A stretch of DNA of 6,817 nt, from contig JACDBO010000172.1 in assembly GCA_013694885.1 (NCBI GenBank), forward strand, positions 1-6,817, written 5' to 3'. The notes beneath the pieces are model-generated. The model made no database searches. It was not told the DNA's origin and saw nothing but the letters and a program-made list of their open reading frames with translations. The stretch comes from Chloroflexia bacterium. GTDB lineage: Bacteria; Chloroflexota; Chloroflexia; Thermomicrobiales; UBA6265. Positions 1-6,000 of the stretch are shown here, piece after piece. Position 1 is the stretch's first letter. Every line of letters starts with the position of its first letter. A program made the position numbers and the translations under genes.

Positions 1-1
1 C

Positions 2-106
2 CTGGACACCGACCGCGACTGGGAGCGGGCCGCCCGGGATCGGATCGAATCCGCAACAGGCTCACTGGCCGCAACAATCGCCGCCGCAGCGACTGAGGAT
101 GGCTGA
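2..106 (+). CDS. 3' end of an unrecognised gene (partial)
   Basis: The frame starting at base 2 is open to a TGA at 104-106 and gives the last 34 residues of a protein entering from the left edge. The visible part begins LDTDRDWERAARDRIESATG and continues as an alanine-rich stretch ending TEDG. The mix of acidic and basic residues followed by an alanine-rich helix looks more like real protein than the arginine-rich product of the frame starting at base 1, which stops at 94-96. I recognise no family from this tail. The gene would be convergent with the toroid-repeat gene that ends at 262, and the paired hairpins at 126-220 lie between the two stop codons. The stretch is short, so it could be a chance open frame. 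Confidence 0.45.
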   Translation: MDTDRDWERAARDRIESATGSLAATIAAAATEDG

Positions 107-125
107 GTTTTGCGGCAGGTCGCCC

Positions 126-220
126 GGTAGGGGCGGATGGCATCCGCCCGTCGTCCGATGGTCGGCATCTCGAAACGGCGTCGACATTCGTGAAACGGGC
201 GCATGCCATGCGCCCCTACC
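126..220. repeat. 95-bp MITE/REP-pair-like element with hairpin arms
   Basis: Two 26-nt arms (126-151 and 195-220) are inverted copies of one another with only two differences, and flank a 43-nt core. The outer ends read GGTAGGGGCG and CGCCCCTACC. Each arm is itself a hairpin: an 8-bp stem at 131-138/142-149 with loop GGC, and an 8-bp stem at 197-204/208-215 with loop GCC. The two differences are paired within a hairpin: G136-C144 in the left arm is C202-G210 in the right arm, so each stem is intact. The element has no coding capacity and no obvious target-site duplication. It resembles REP/BIME or MITE-type elements, and palindromes beginning GTAGGGGCG are, from memory, common in Chloroflexota. 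It lies between two convergent stop codons and could act as a two-way transcription terminator or 3'-end stabiliser. No U-tract follows either stem, so terminator activity is inference. Confidence 0.75.
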
Positions 221-261
221 ATCAACGCACGATCAGGCTCGCATCTCACTGTCGCTGCTGT

Positions 262-1131
262 TCAAGCACGCATCGCGGCGAGGACCGCCAGGCTGCTGGC
301 GGTCGCCCAGGGGCGCCAGGCCTGATCGTACGGGGTCGGCCAGCCGCCATCCTCGTGCTGCTCCTCCAACAGCCGGTCGGTTTGGGCGCGGATCAGGTCA
401 GCCGGCACCCGCCGCGCGAGGTCCGGTCCACCGCCGTGGACGTGCTCGAAGAAGTGACCGGCGTCCTCATAGCCGCCGCGTTCGGTGGTCGACGTGATGC
501 TTTCGGCGAGTGCGTCGAGGTAGGCGTCGCGTTGAGGATGCTCCACCCCGGCCAGGTATTCGACGTAGGGCAGGATGTTGTAGAACTCGCCGGTCCGCGC
601 TTCCTCCAGCGACGCTCGCTCATCGAAGAGGCGGCGCACCCGCGCCCGCATCTCGTCATTTCCCAATCTCAGCCGCGCCGCCAGTCCGGCCAGGCAACAC
701 GCTGGGTTCAGACTGGGGAATGTCCAACCGGCGAACCAGGGCGCCAGCTCATGCTCGTAGACCTCTGGCGCGAAGTGCCAGTCGCCGTCCGTGTCCTGGC
801 TGGTCACGAGCCAGCCCGCCAGTCCCTCGATGAGCGGTCCCGTGATGGCGCTTTCGAGAGACACGAGCACCGACATCGCCAGTCTGGTAGCGAACGGGTT
901 ACTCACCGGCGCCTTGATGTCGACCTCCAGCCCCTTCCCGAACCCCCCATCGTCGTTCTGGTACCGCCGCAGCGCCTCCGCGACGGCGACCACATCCCCA
1001 CCGTGCCAGAGATGCCGAACCCAGGCGGTGGCGAGCCCGTGCTCCGCCGCCTCCAAAAACGCCAATCCGCGCTCTACGGCTTGTTGCGCTCTGTCCGCCT
1101 GTTGCCGTGACAGTGACTCATGTTCGGTCAT
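262..1131 (-). CDS. Prenyltransferase/squalene-cyclase-like alpha-toroid repeat protein
   Basis: This 289-aa soluble protein has no visible signal peptide or membrane segment. It carries at least three QW-like repeats of the terpenoid cyclase/protein prenyltransferase alpha-alpha toroid fold: YQNDDGGFG at residues 57-65, SQDTDGDW at 111-118 and EQHEDGGW at 257-264. Helical, alanine/leucine-rich stretches separate them. It lacks the DxDD acid motif of squalene-hopene cyclases and is about half their length, so it is unlikely to be a cyclase. It belongs with the many uncharacterised proteins labelled prenyltransferase/squalene oxidase repeat-containing, and its substrate is unknown. The ATG at 1129-1131 is preceded by GGAGG (1141-1145) nine bases upstream, which fixes the start. 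It follows the WYL regulator in the same direction, but a 232-bp gap suggests its own promoter. A 306-aa plus-strand open frame over the same DNA lacks any motif and is rejected. Confidence 0.85.
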   Translation of the reverse strand: MTEHESLSRQQADRAQQAVERGLAFLEAAEHGLATAWVRHLWHGGDVVAVAEALRRYQNDDGGFGKGLEVDIKAPVSNPFATRLAMSVLVSLESAITGPLIEGLAGWLVTSQDTDGDWHFAPEVYEHELAPWFAGWTFPSLNPACCLAGLAARLRLGNDEMRARVRRLFDERASLEEARTGEFYNILPYVEYLAGVEHPQRDAYLDALAESITSTTERGGYEDAGHFFEHVHGGGPDLARRVPADLIRAQTDRLLEEQHEDGGWPTPYDQAWRPWATASSLAVLAAMRA

Positions 1132-1139
1132 CAGTGTTT

Positions 1140-1145
1140 ACCTCC
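1140..1145 (-). promoter_or_regulatory. Shine-Dalgarno of the toroid-repeat gene
   Basis: Read on the minus strand this is GGAGGT. The GGAGG core ends nine bases before the ATG at 1131. It is the strongest ribosome binding site in the window and supports the chosen start of the 289-aa protein. Confidence 0.75.
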
Positions 1146-1179
1146 GCTCGGGTCCAATGACTCTGCCGCCACTCCAGAC

Positions 1180-1213
1180 TGTCATTTCGAGCCGCAGCGA
1201 GAAATCTCTCGTT
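1180..1213. repeat. Intergenic palindromic repeat, GTCATTTCGAG type
   Basis: Within the 1132-1363 gap is TGTCATTTCGAG followed by AGCGAGAAATCTCTCGTT. The second part (1196-1213) folds into a 7-bp stem, with one G-T wobble, around the loop AATC (1203-1206). A second pairing is possible between ATTTC and GAAAT across the central GCCGCAGC. I recall near-identical intergenic strings of the form GTCATTTCGAGCG-AGCGAGAAATCTC as multicopy repeats in Chloroflexota and some other phyla; only one copy is visible here. It sits 48 bp upstream of the toroid-gene start and may lie in that gene's leader transcript. Confidence 0.55.
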
Positions 1214-1363
1214 CATAAACCACTGTGTGTCGAGACCTGCGACGCCTTCAAAATGCCCGGTTGACGTGGATGTCACTTCCGCCCTCCTACCTCCGCGGTT
1301 CGCGCTGAAGATCGAACGTCCACCACCCCACCAGCGTAACGGGTGATCGGTGACAACGGAATG

Positions 1364-2326
1364 TCACTCTTTGACGCCGTGACCGGTGGCTGTGTGATGG
1401 TCCAGCAGCGTGCGGGCGGCATCGATGACCATTGCTCGCAATGAGGTTGGAGCGATGATCGTCGCGTCGGCGCCGAACATCACCAACTCCCGCGCGTAGT
1501 AGGGCAGCTCGGCCGGTGGACAGCGGAACGCCATCCCGGCACGATCAGCGTCGGCCCCGGTCAGATGCCGGTGAAAATCGGGATGATTCGCGGCGAGCCG
1601 CACGCCCCGCGAAGAGAGCGCGACACGGATCTCCGGGTGAGTCGAGTCATCGTACGCGACCGCGACCGCCGTGGCTCTAGCCACGAGTGCCGCCGCATCC
1701 GGTGGCGGAACGGCACGGTTCAACGTGCCGATACGGTCGATGCGGAAGACCCGAAGTTCGGCCGTGAGAGCATCGACCGCCGAGGTGTACCAGCGACCAC
1801 CATCCACCTGAACCGTTCGCGGCAAGATCGCCCGGCGCGAGTCGCCGCGCGTCGACCGGTACTCGATGTCCAGCCAGTGCTCGTCCGCGACGGCGTGCCG
1901 CAGCGCCGCGACGGTCGCCGCGGCGGGAACGTTCTCATCACTCGCGACCGTCAGGTGCGCGAGCTGCTCGGCGCTCGCCGAGCGTTCGGACGGTCGCAGC
2001 GATGCCCGGATCTTCTGCTCGGCCGTGCCGCGAGCCGCACCGAGAGGCGACGCATCGCCGTTGCCGAGATGGGCCAGCGCGAAGAGGAGCACCGTAGCTT
2101 CCTCGACCGACAGGTGTAACGGCGGCAGCCAGTAGTCCTCCGGTAGTCGGTACCCACCGTTGGGGCCGGAGAGCGCGATGACCGGGACGCCAAGCTGGCA
2201 GAGTGCGTCGACGTCGCGCAGGATCGTCCGCCGGGAGACCTCGAATCGCGCGGCCAAGACCGCCGCCGTGCTGGAGCCAGCCTGGAGGGCGAGGAGGATT
2301 CCGGTCAGGCGGTCGGTGCGGTTCAT
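1364..2326 (-). CDS. HTH/WYL-domain transcriptional regulator (YafY-like)
   Basis: This 320-aa cytoplasmic DNA-binding regulator has an N-terminal winged helix-turn-helix at residues 4-60. The recognition-helix region is FEVSRRTILRDVDAL and the wing is ALSGPNGGYRL, typical of HTH_11/DeoR-type WYL proteins. The WYL domain spans about 138-205, with the signature region GGRWYTSAVDA (176-186) followed by LRVFRIDRI (191-199). A C-terminal WCX-like extension occupies about 230-315, including ELPYYARELVMFGADATI. The signature reads WYT instead of WYL, but the downstream arginine-rich strand that normally contributes to ligand binding is intact. WYL proteins are known to sense ligands, often nucleic acids or nucleotides; the ligand and targets here are unknown. 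The length is normal for the family. The ATG at 2324-2326 has no Shine-Dalgarno and lies 17 bp after the helicase stop, so translation is probably coupled to the helicase. Confidence 0.9.
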   Translation of the reverse strand: MNRTDRLTGILLALQAGSSTAAVLAARFEVSRRTILRDVDALCQLGVPVIALSGPNGGYRLPEDYWLPPLHLSVEEATVLLFALAHLGNGDASPLGAARGTAEQKIRASLRPSERSASAEQLAHLTVASDENVPAAATVAALRHAVADEHWLDIEYRSTRGDSRRAILPRTVQVDGGRWYTSAVDALTAELRVFRIDRIGTLNRAVPPPDAAALVARATAVAVAYDDSTHPEIRVALSSRGVRLAANHPDFHRHLTGADADRAGMAFRCPPAELPYYARELVMFGADATIIAPTSLRAMVIDAARTLLDHHTATGHGVKE

Positions 2327-2353
2327 CGGCGCCGCTGGCTGGCTCAGGCGCCG
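2327..2353 (-). promoter_or_regulatory. GC-only inverted repeat at helicase/WYL junction, possible coupling hairpin
   Basis: On the minus-strand transcript, CGGCGCC (2353-2347) pairs with GGCGCCG (2333-2327) around a 13-nt loop that begins with the helicase UGA stop. The 3' side of the stem directly abuts the AUG of the WYL gene, and no Shine-Dalgarno is present. Such a stem would hide the start region until a ribosome finishing the helicase opens it. The inverted repeat is seen directly; the regulatory role is inference. GGCGCC words are frequent in GC-rich DNA, so chance is possible. Confidence 0.4.
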
Positions 2354-5300
2354 TCGAGGTCGGCGTCGTCCTGCCCGCCGTCGTCAACCTGCTCGTCGTC
2401 GTCGGGTGGCGCCTCCTCGACCGGAGCGAAGGAGGTGAAACCGAGCGTCAACGACTGCTCGACGATGCCGCGTCGCAGCCGGCGCTCGGCGTGCATCAGC
2501 GAGTCGCGCAGGGAGTGCTCCGGGATCACGTCGGCAAGCATCTCCCGCACCTGCCGCATCAGATCGATCGTCTTGTTGAACGTGAGCACCAGGTCGCCCT
2601 CGGAGAGCTCGATCCGCTCGCCGATCTCGGCCATCGACCGGCCCCGGCACCAGGCGAAGGCGGGACCGTAGAACGACGGGTTGTGGCCCTCCGAGATGAA
2701 GAGGTTGTGATCCCGCTCCTCACCGAGGATCTCGTGCTCGATGTCTTCGAGCCGTTGCCGCAGTGCGACGAGGCGATCCGACATCGTGAAGTGGTTGCCG
2801 TAGCGATAGTCGCGGTCGAAACTGAACCAGGAGAAAACCTCGGCCAACTCGTCGGGCGAGAGCCGGTCCAGGGCGCCGCGGTCGACGAGTTCGCAGAGGA
2901 TCAACCCGTCGTTGTCGAAGACATCCGCCAGCATGTCGGCCTTGGGTGTCGGGAAACCCTGCCGTAAGTAGCCAAAGCGGTGAAGCACGTCCCGGATACC
3001 GCGGATGATGCCCCGGATGCGCACCTCTTCGGCGTCGGTCTCGCGCGTCAGCACCTCACCGAGTTGATTCCGCTCCCGTTCCAACGCGTCGACGCGGCGC
3101 AGGTTGGCGCGGTGCTCCCCGCGCACCGCACAGGCATGACACGGGTGGTTGGCGCGTGTGTCGATGAGCGCTCGCGTCTGTTCGACACGTTGCGCGAGAT
3201 CGTGTTCGAGCGTGACGATGCGGTCGTGGGTTCGTTCCGCCTCGCGTTGCCGGTGTTCCGCGGCCAGCGCGTCGAGGTCCGGCAGACCGAGCGCATCGAC
3301 ACCACGCCACAGCTCATCGAGGACGTCACTGCCGACGACTTCGGCGGCGTCGGTGCGCTCATCGGGCGGCTCGATAAGTGCTTCAGGCACGTCGATACGC
3401 TGCCCCGGCAGATGGTCTAGTTGCCGGTACTCCATCAGCGATCGAAGCGCATTGCCGTCCCGGAACAAGAAGCGGCCGATGCCGCCCTGCCCGCCCCGTC
3501 CGACGGAGACGCCCCATCCATGTTCCCGGCTATGGACGACGAGACCCGCGGGCGCATCGCGCAGGACCCGCCGCAGCGCCGTCCGCCCCGGTTCCGGCCA
3601 CGGCCGCGCCTGCTCGGTGGCCGTTCGGACATCCCCGAGTTCGTCGCGCACACGCCGCTCCGCATGGCGGGCAGCCTCCAGCGAGCGGCCAATTGCCTGG
3701 TACTCCTCAAGCAAGTTGTCGCCGTCGTCGAGCCCGATCAGACAGCCCTGGTCGACACCGGCGATGTCGGCGCCGATCTCCACCAGATCGCGTTCGAGCA
3801 GGCGCACGCGCTGGCTAGTTTGGTACTGCGCCAGACTCCGTTGCAGCATCTGCCGCACGCGCTCGCCGTGCGGTGGGTCCCAGAGGTTCAGCACCGTGTT
3901 GTAGCGGATCGCAAAGGCCGATTCCACCGGGTGCAGCGCGCCCGTGGCGACCTCCAGCGTCTCCCGAAAGGTGAACCACGGGGAGTAGGGGACGACGACG
4001 TGGCCAAACCGATCCATCCCCCGTCGCCCCGCCCGCCCCGCCATCTGCTGAAACTCGTTCGGGATCAGGATGCGGCGACGCCGGCCGTCCCACTTCGACA
4101 TCCGGCCGACGATCACCGTGCGCGCCGGCATGTTGACCCCGAGCGCCAGGGTGTCGGTCGCAAAGACGACCTGCATCAAACCCCGGCTGAAGAGCACCTC
4201 GACGAGCTGCTTGAGGACCGGTAGCAGCCCGGCATGGTGGAAGCCGATTCCCCGCCGTGCCAGACGGGTGATGATCTGCACTTGGTCGAGTTCCCGGTCC
4301 TCCGGGCGCAGATTATCGAGATAGCGTTGGAGTATCGCCTCGATGGCGATGGACTGGCTGGCCTTGACGAGGTTGGGCCGCATCACGGCCAACCGCTCGC
4401 CGTAGGCTTGACAGTCGTTGCGGCTGAACAGGAAGTAGATCGCCGGCAGCAGATCCTGATCGTGGAGCGCGTCGACCAGCTCATGCGGTTGCGGTTCGTC
4501 CAGCAGCGGCGCTTGGCGCTCGCCGCCATGCCGGCGCGGACCGCGCCCGCTCTGGCGCCGGGCTTCGCCGCCGGTGGCCGGGAAATCCCGCACCAGCGCG
4601 CCGTGGTGATCGACCACCTCGCAGAGCTTGCCGTCGTGGAAGTAGTAGAGCGCGAGCGGCACCGGCCGTTTCGTGTGGGTGATCAGCCGGATCGGGCGAT
4701 GTGTGCGGCTGATCCAGCCCGCGATCTCGTCGGCGTTGCTGACCGTCGCCGAGAGGCAGATGAGCTGGATGTGCTCGGGGCAGAGGATGATCGCCTCTTC
4801 CCACGTCGTGCCGCGCTCCGGGTCGGCCAGATAGTGGATCTCGTCGAAGATCACGCAGTCGACATCGTCCAGCTCCCACGAGCTCTGGAGCAGCATGTTC
4901 CTTAGAATCTCGGTCGTCATCACGAGCACGCGCGCCTCGCGGTTCTCGGTGACATCGCCGGTCAGCAGCCCGACCTGGTCACCGTGCAAGGCGCGCAAGT
5001 CGCGGAACTTCTGATTGGAGAGGGCCTTGATCGGCGTGGTGTAGAGCACCCGCCCGGTGCGTTTGAAGGCGTCGTAGACACCGAATTCGGCGACCACGGT
5101 CTTCCCCGCCCCCGTCGGGGCCGTCACCATCACCGACTCGCCGTGCAGAAACGTGCGGATCGCCTCGTGCTGGAACTCGTCGAGAGGGAACGGATAGATC
5201 GCCGCGAACTGGTCGATCTCGGCCTCGACCGCCGGATCGAGCGGGAGATCAAGACCGAGCGTCGTTTCCACTGGGACGAGTGCGGCGAGCAACGTCGAAC

Positions 5301-5394
5301 CGTTCTCACCGGCGTCGGAGCTGATCTCCACGGGTACGTCGGTGCTGACGGCGAGGTCGGCTGGTGGCGGCGTCGTGTGATGTCCCGAAGGCAA
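2344..5394 (-). CDS. Ski2/Mtr4-like DEIH-box helicase (HelY-type)
   Basis: This 1016-aa ATP-dependent nucleic-acid helicase of superfamily 2 probably acts in RNA processing or turnover, by analogy with Ski2/Mtr4. Motifs in order: Q-like region YPFPLDEFQ (67-75), Walker A TAPTGAGKT (91-99), Ia TTPIKALSNQK (119-129), DEIH (184-187), SAT (215-217), FLFSRNDC (321-328), GIGFHHAG (382-389), ATDTLALGVNMPART (412-426) and QMAGRAGRRG (450-459). An arch/beta-barrel-like insert follows at about 600-680, then a Cys pair HPCHAC (750-755) and a C-terminal DSHCT domain from about 810 to 990. The tail is very acidic. The length fits actinobacterial HelY. The start is a TTG at 5392-5394 with GGAG ten bases upstream; an in-frame TAG lies upstream and the first internal ATG falls inside the helicase core. 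GTG at residue 22 is an alternative start. A run of GGC triplets (about 5410-5421) lies in the leader. DUF427 is 80 bp upstream and the WYL regulator 17 bp downstream. Confidence 0.95.
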   Translation of the reverse strand: MPSGHHTTPPPADLAVSTDVPVEISSDAGENGSTLLAALVPVETTLGLDLPLDPAVEAEIDQFAAIYPFPLDEFQHEAIRTFLHGESVMVTAPTGAGKTVVAEFGVYDAFKRTGRVLYTTPIKALSNQKFRDLRALHGDQVGLLTGDVTENREARVLVMTTEILRNMLLQSSWELDDVDCVIFDEIHYLADPERGTTWEEAIILCPEHIQLICLSATVSNADEIAGWISRTHRPIRLITHTKRPVPLALYYFHDGKLCEVVDHHGALVRDFPATGGEARRQSGRGPRRHGGERQAPLLDEPQPHELVDALHDQDLLPAIYFLFSRNDCQAYGERLAVMRPNLVKASQSIAIEAILQRYLDNLRPEDRELDQVQIITRLARRGIGFHHAGLLPVLKQLVEVLFSRGLMQVVFATDTLALGVNMPARTVIVGRMSKWDGRRRRILIPNEFQQMAGRAGRRGMDRFGHVVVPYSPWFTFRETLEVATGALHPVESAFAIRYNTVLNLWDPPHGERVRQMLQRSLAQYQTSQRVRLLERDLVEIGADIAGVDQGCLIGLDDGDNLLEEYQAIGRSLEAARHAERRVRDELGDVRTATEQARPWPEPGRTALRRVLRDAPAGLVVHSREHGWGVSVGRGGQGGIGRFLFRDGNALRSLMEYRQLDHLPGQRIDVPEALIEPPDERTDAAEVVGSDVLDELWRGVDALGLPDLDALAAEHRQREAERTHDRIVTLEHDLAQRVEQTRALIDTRANHPCHACAVRGEHRANLRRVDALERERNQLGEVLTRETDAEEVRIRGIIRGIRDVLHRFGYLRQGFPTPKADMLADVFDNDGLILCELVDRGALDRLSPDELAEVFSWFSFDRDYRYGNHFTMSDRLVALRQRLEDIEHEILGEERDHNLFISEGHNPSFYGPAFAWCRGRSMAEIGERIELSEGDLVLTFNKTIDLMRQVREMLADVIPEHSLRDSLMHAERRLRRGIVEQSLTLGFTSFAPVEEAPPDDDEQVDDGGQDDADLDGA

Positions 5395-5474
5395 GCTGAG
5401 GGGTCTCCAGGCGGCGGCGGCGCGCCGACCTGACGCGCGGAGGATGGCCGACTATGGCGCGTATGGTAGCACCG

Positions 5475-5963
5475 TCACCAGCCTTGGGTTCCTGGCTCAC
5501 CTTTGAATGGACCGGCAATCTCCCGCGTGATCCAGCCGCCGTAGAAATCGCCCGCCTGTGCCCGCACGGTCTCCCCGTCGACGGTGCAGCGGTCCATCTG
5601 ACTGGGATAGAAGGCGAAGTAACCGGCAATCGCCCGGAACCGCGGCGTCGGGTCGCGGTACGTCCACACCGCGCGCGGTTCCTCTCTGGTGCCCACGCGC
5701 ACAGAGAGGTACGTTGCCAGCCCTTTCCATTCGCAGTACGAGGCGCCATCGGCCGGGATCAGCAGGTCGGTCCGCACGTCGCCGGGTGGCAGGTAGAAGA
5801 CCGGCGGGTGACTCGTCTCCAGGACACGGAAGGCCGACCGGCTCTCGGCGATGCACACACCGTTGAACTCAACGGTAATATGTCGGTTGGTCGGTTCGAT
5901 CCGGGGCGGTCGCGGATAGTCCCAGACAGACTCCCGCACGGTCTCTCCAGCCTTCGCATCCAT
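5475..5963 (-). CDS. DUF427 domain-containing protein
   Basis: This complete 162-aa soluble protein belongs to the DUF427 family, a small beta-rich domain of unknown biochemical role that was once labelled NTP_transf_9. Hallmarks are ESVWDYPRPPRIE (11-23), FRVLETSHPPVFYLPP (45-60), SYCEWKGLATYLSV (75-88), AVWTYRDPTPRF (98-109), YFAFYPSQMD (115-124) and the C-terminal YGGWITREIAGPFKG (141-155). All are intact, so it is not degraded. I chose the ATG at 5961-5963 because GAGGAG lies seven bases upstream at 5971-5976 and homology begins there. A longer frame reaching 6179 would run into the divergent glycosyltransferase and adds a serine/arginine-rich stretch unlike the family. The helicase follows 80 bp downstream in the same direction. 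The glycosyltransferase diverges with only 37 bp between the start codons. Confidence 0.92.
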   Translation of the reverse strand: MDAKAGETVRESVWDYPRPPRIEPTNRHITVEFNGVCIAESRSAFRVLETSHPPVFYLPPGDVRTDLLIPADGASYCEWKGLATYLSVRVGTREEPRAVWTYRDPTPRFRAIAGYFAFYPSQMDRCTVDGETVRAQAGDFYGGWITREIAGPFKGEPGTQGW

Positions 5964-5970
5964 GCCGCGA

Positions 5971-5976
5971 CTCCTC
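5971..5976 (-). promoter_or_regulatory. Shine-Dalgarno deciding the DUF427 start
   Basis: On the minus strand this reads GAGGAG and ends seven bases before the ATG at 5963. It decides for the 162-aa form over the 234-aa upstream extension. It lies within the 37-bp divergent spacer and inside the possible longer form of the glycosyltransferase reading frame. Confidence 0.7.
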
Positions 5977-6000
5977 ACCGGCGAAAGAGACGGATTCCAC

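Noticed and set aside
190..1110. 306-aa plus-strand open frame opposite the toroid-repeat gene
   Set aside because: It begins inside the hairpin element, has no Shine-Dalgarno or recognisable motif, and its composition is that expected from the opposite strand of GC-rich coding DNA. The minus-strand frame has three QW-like repeats and a strong ribosome binding site.
1261..1289. Plus-strand TTGACG as a possible -35 element
   Set aside because: No -10-like hexamer lies 16-19 bp downstream and no plus-strand gene follows.
3421..4905. Two long plus-strand open frames (267 and 223 aa) antisense to the helicase
   Set aside because: The minus-strand frame holds every SF2 helicase motif in the correct order. 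The plus-strand products have no family motif and arise from third-position GC bias.
5409..5427. GGC triplet run and the palindrome CGGCGCGCCG in the helicase leader
   Set aside because: Short GC-only simple sequence is expected in DNA of this composition. There is no U-tract or further structure to call it a terminator.
5463..5471. Minus-strand TGCTACCAT as an extended -10 for the helicase
   Set aside because: It fits TGnTAnnnT, but no -35-like hexamer is seen at the right distance and the match is short. It is too weak to annotate.
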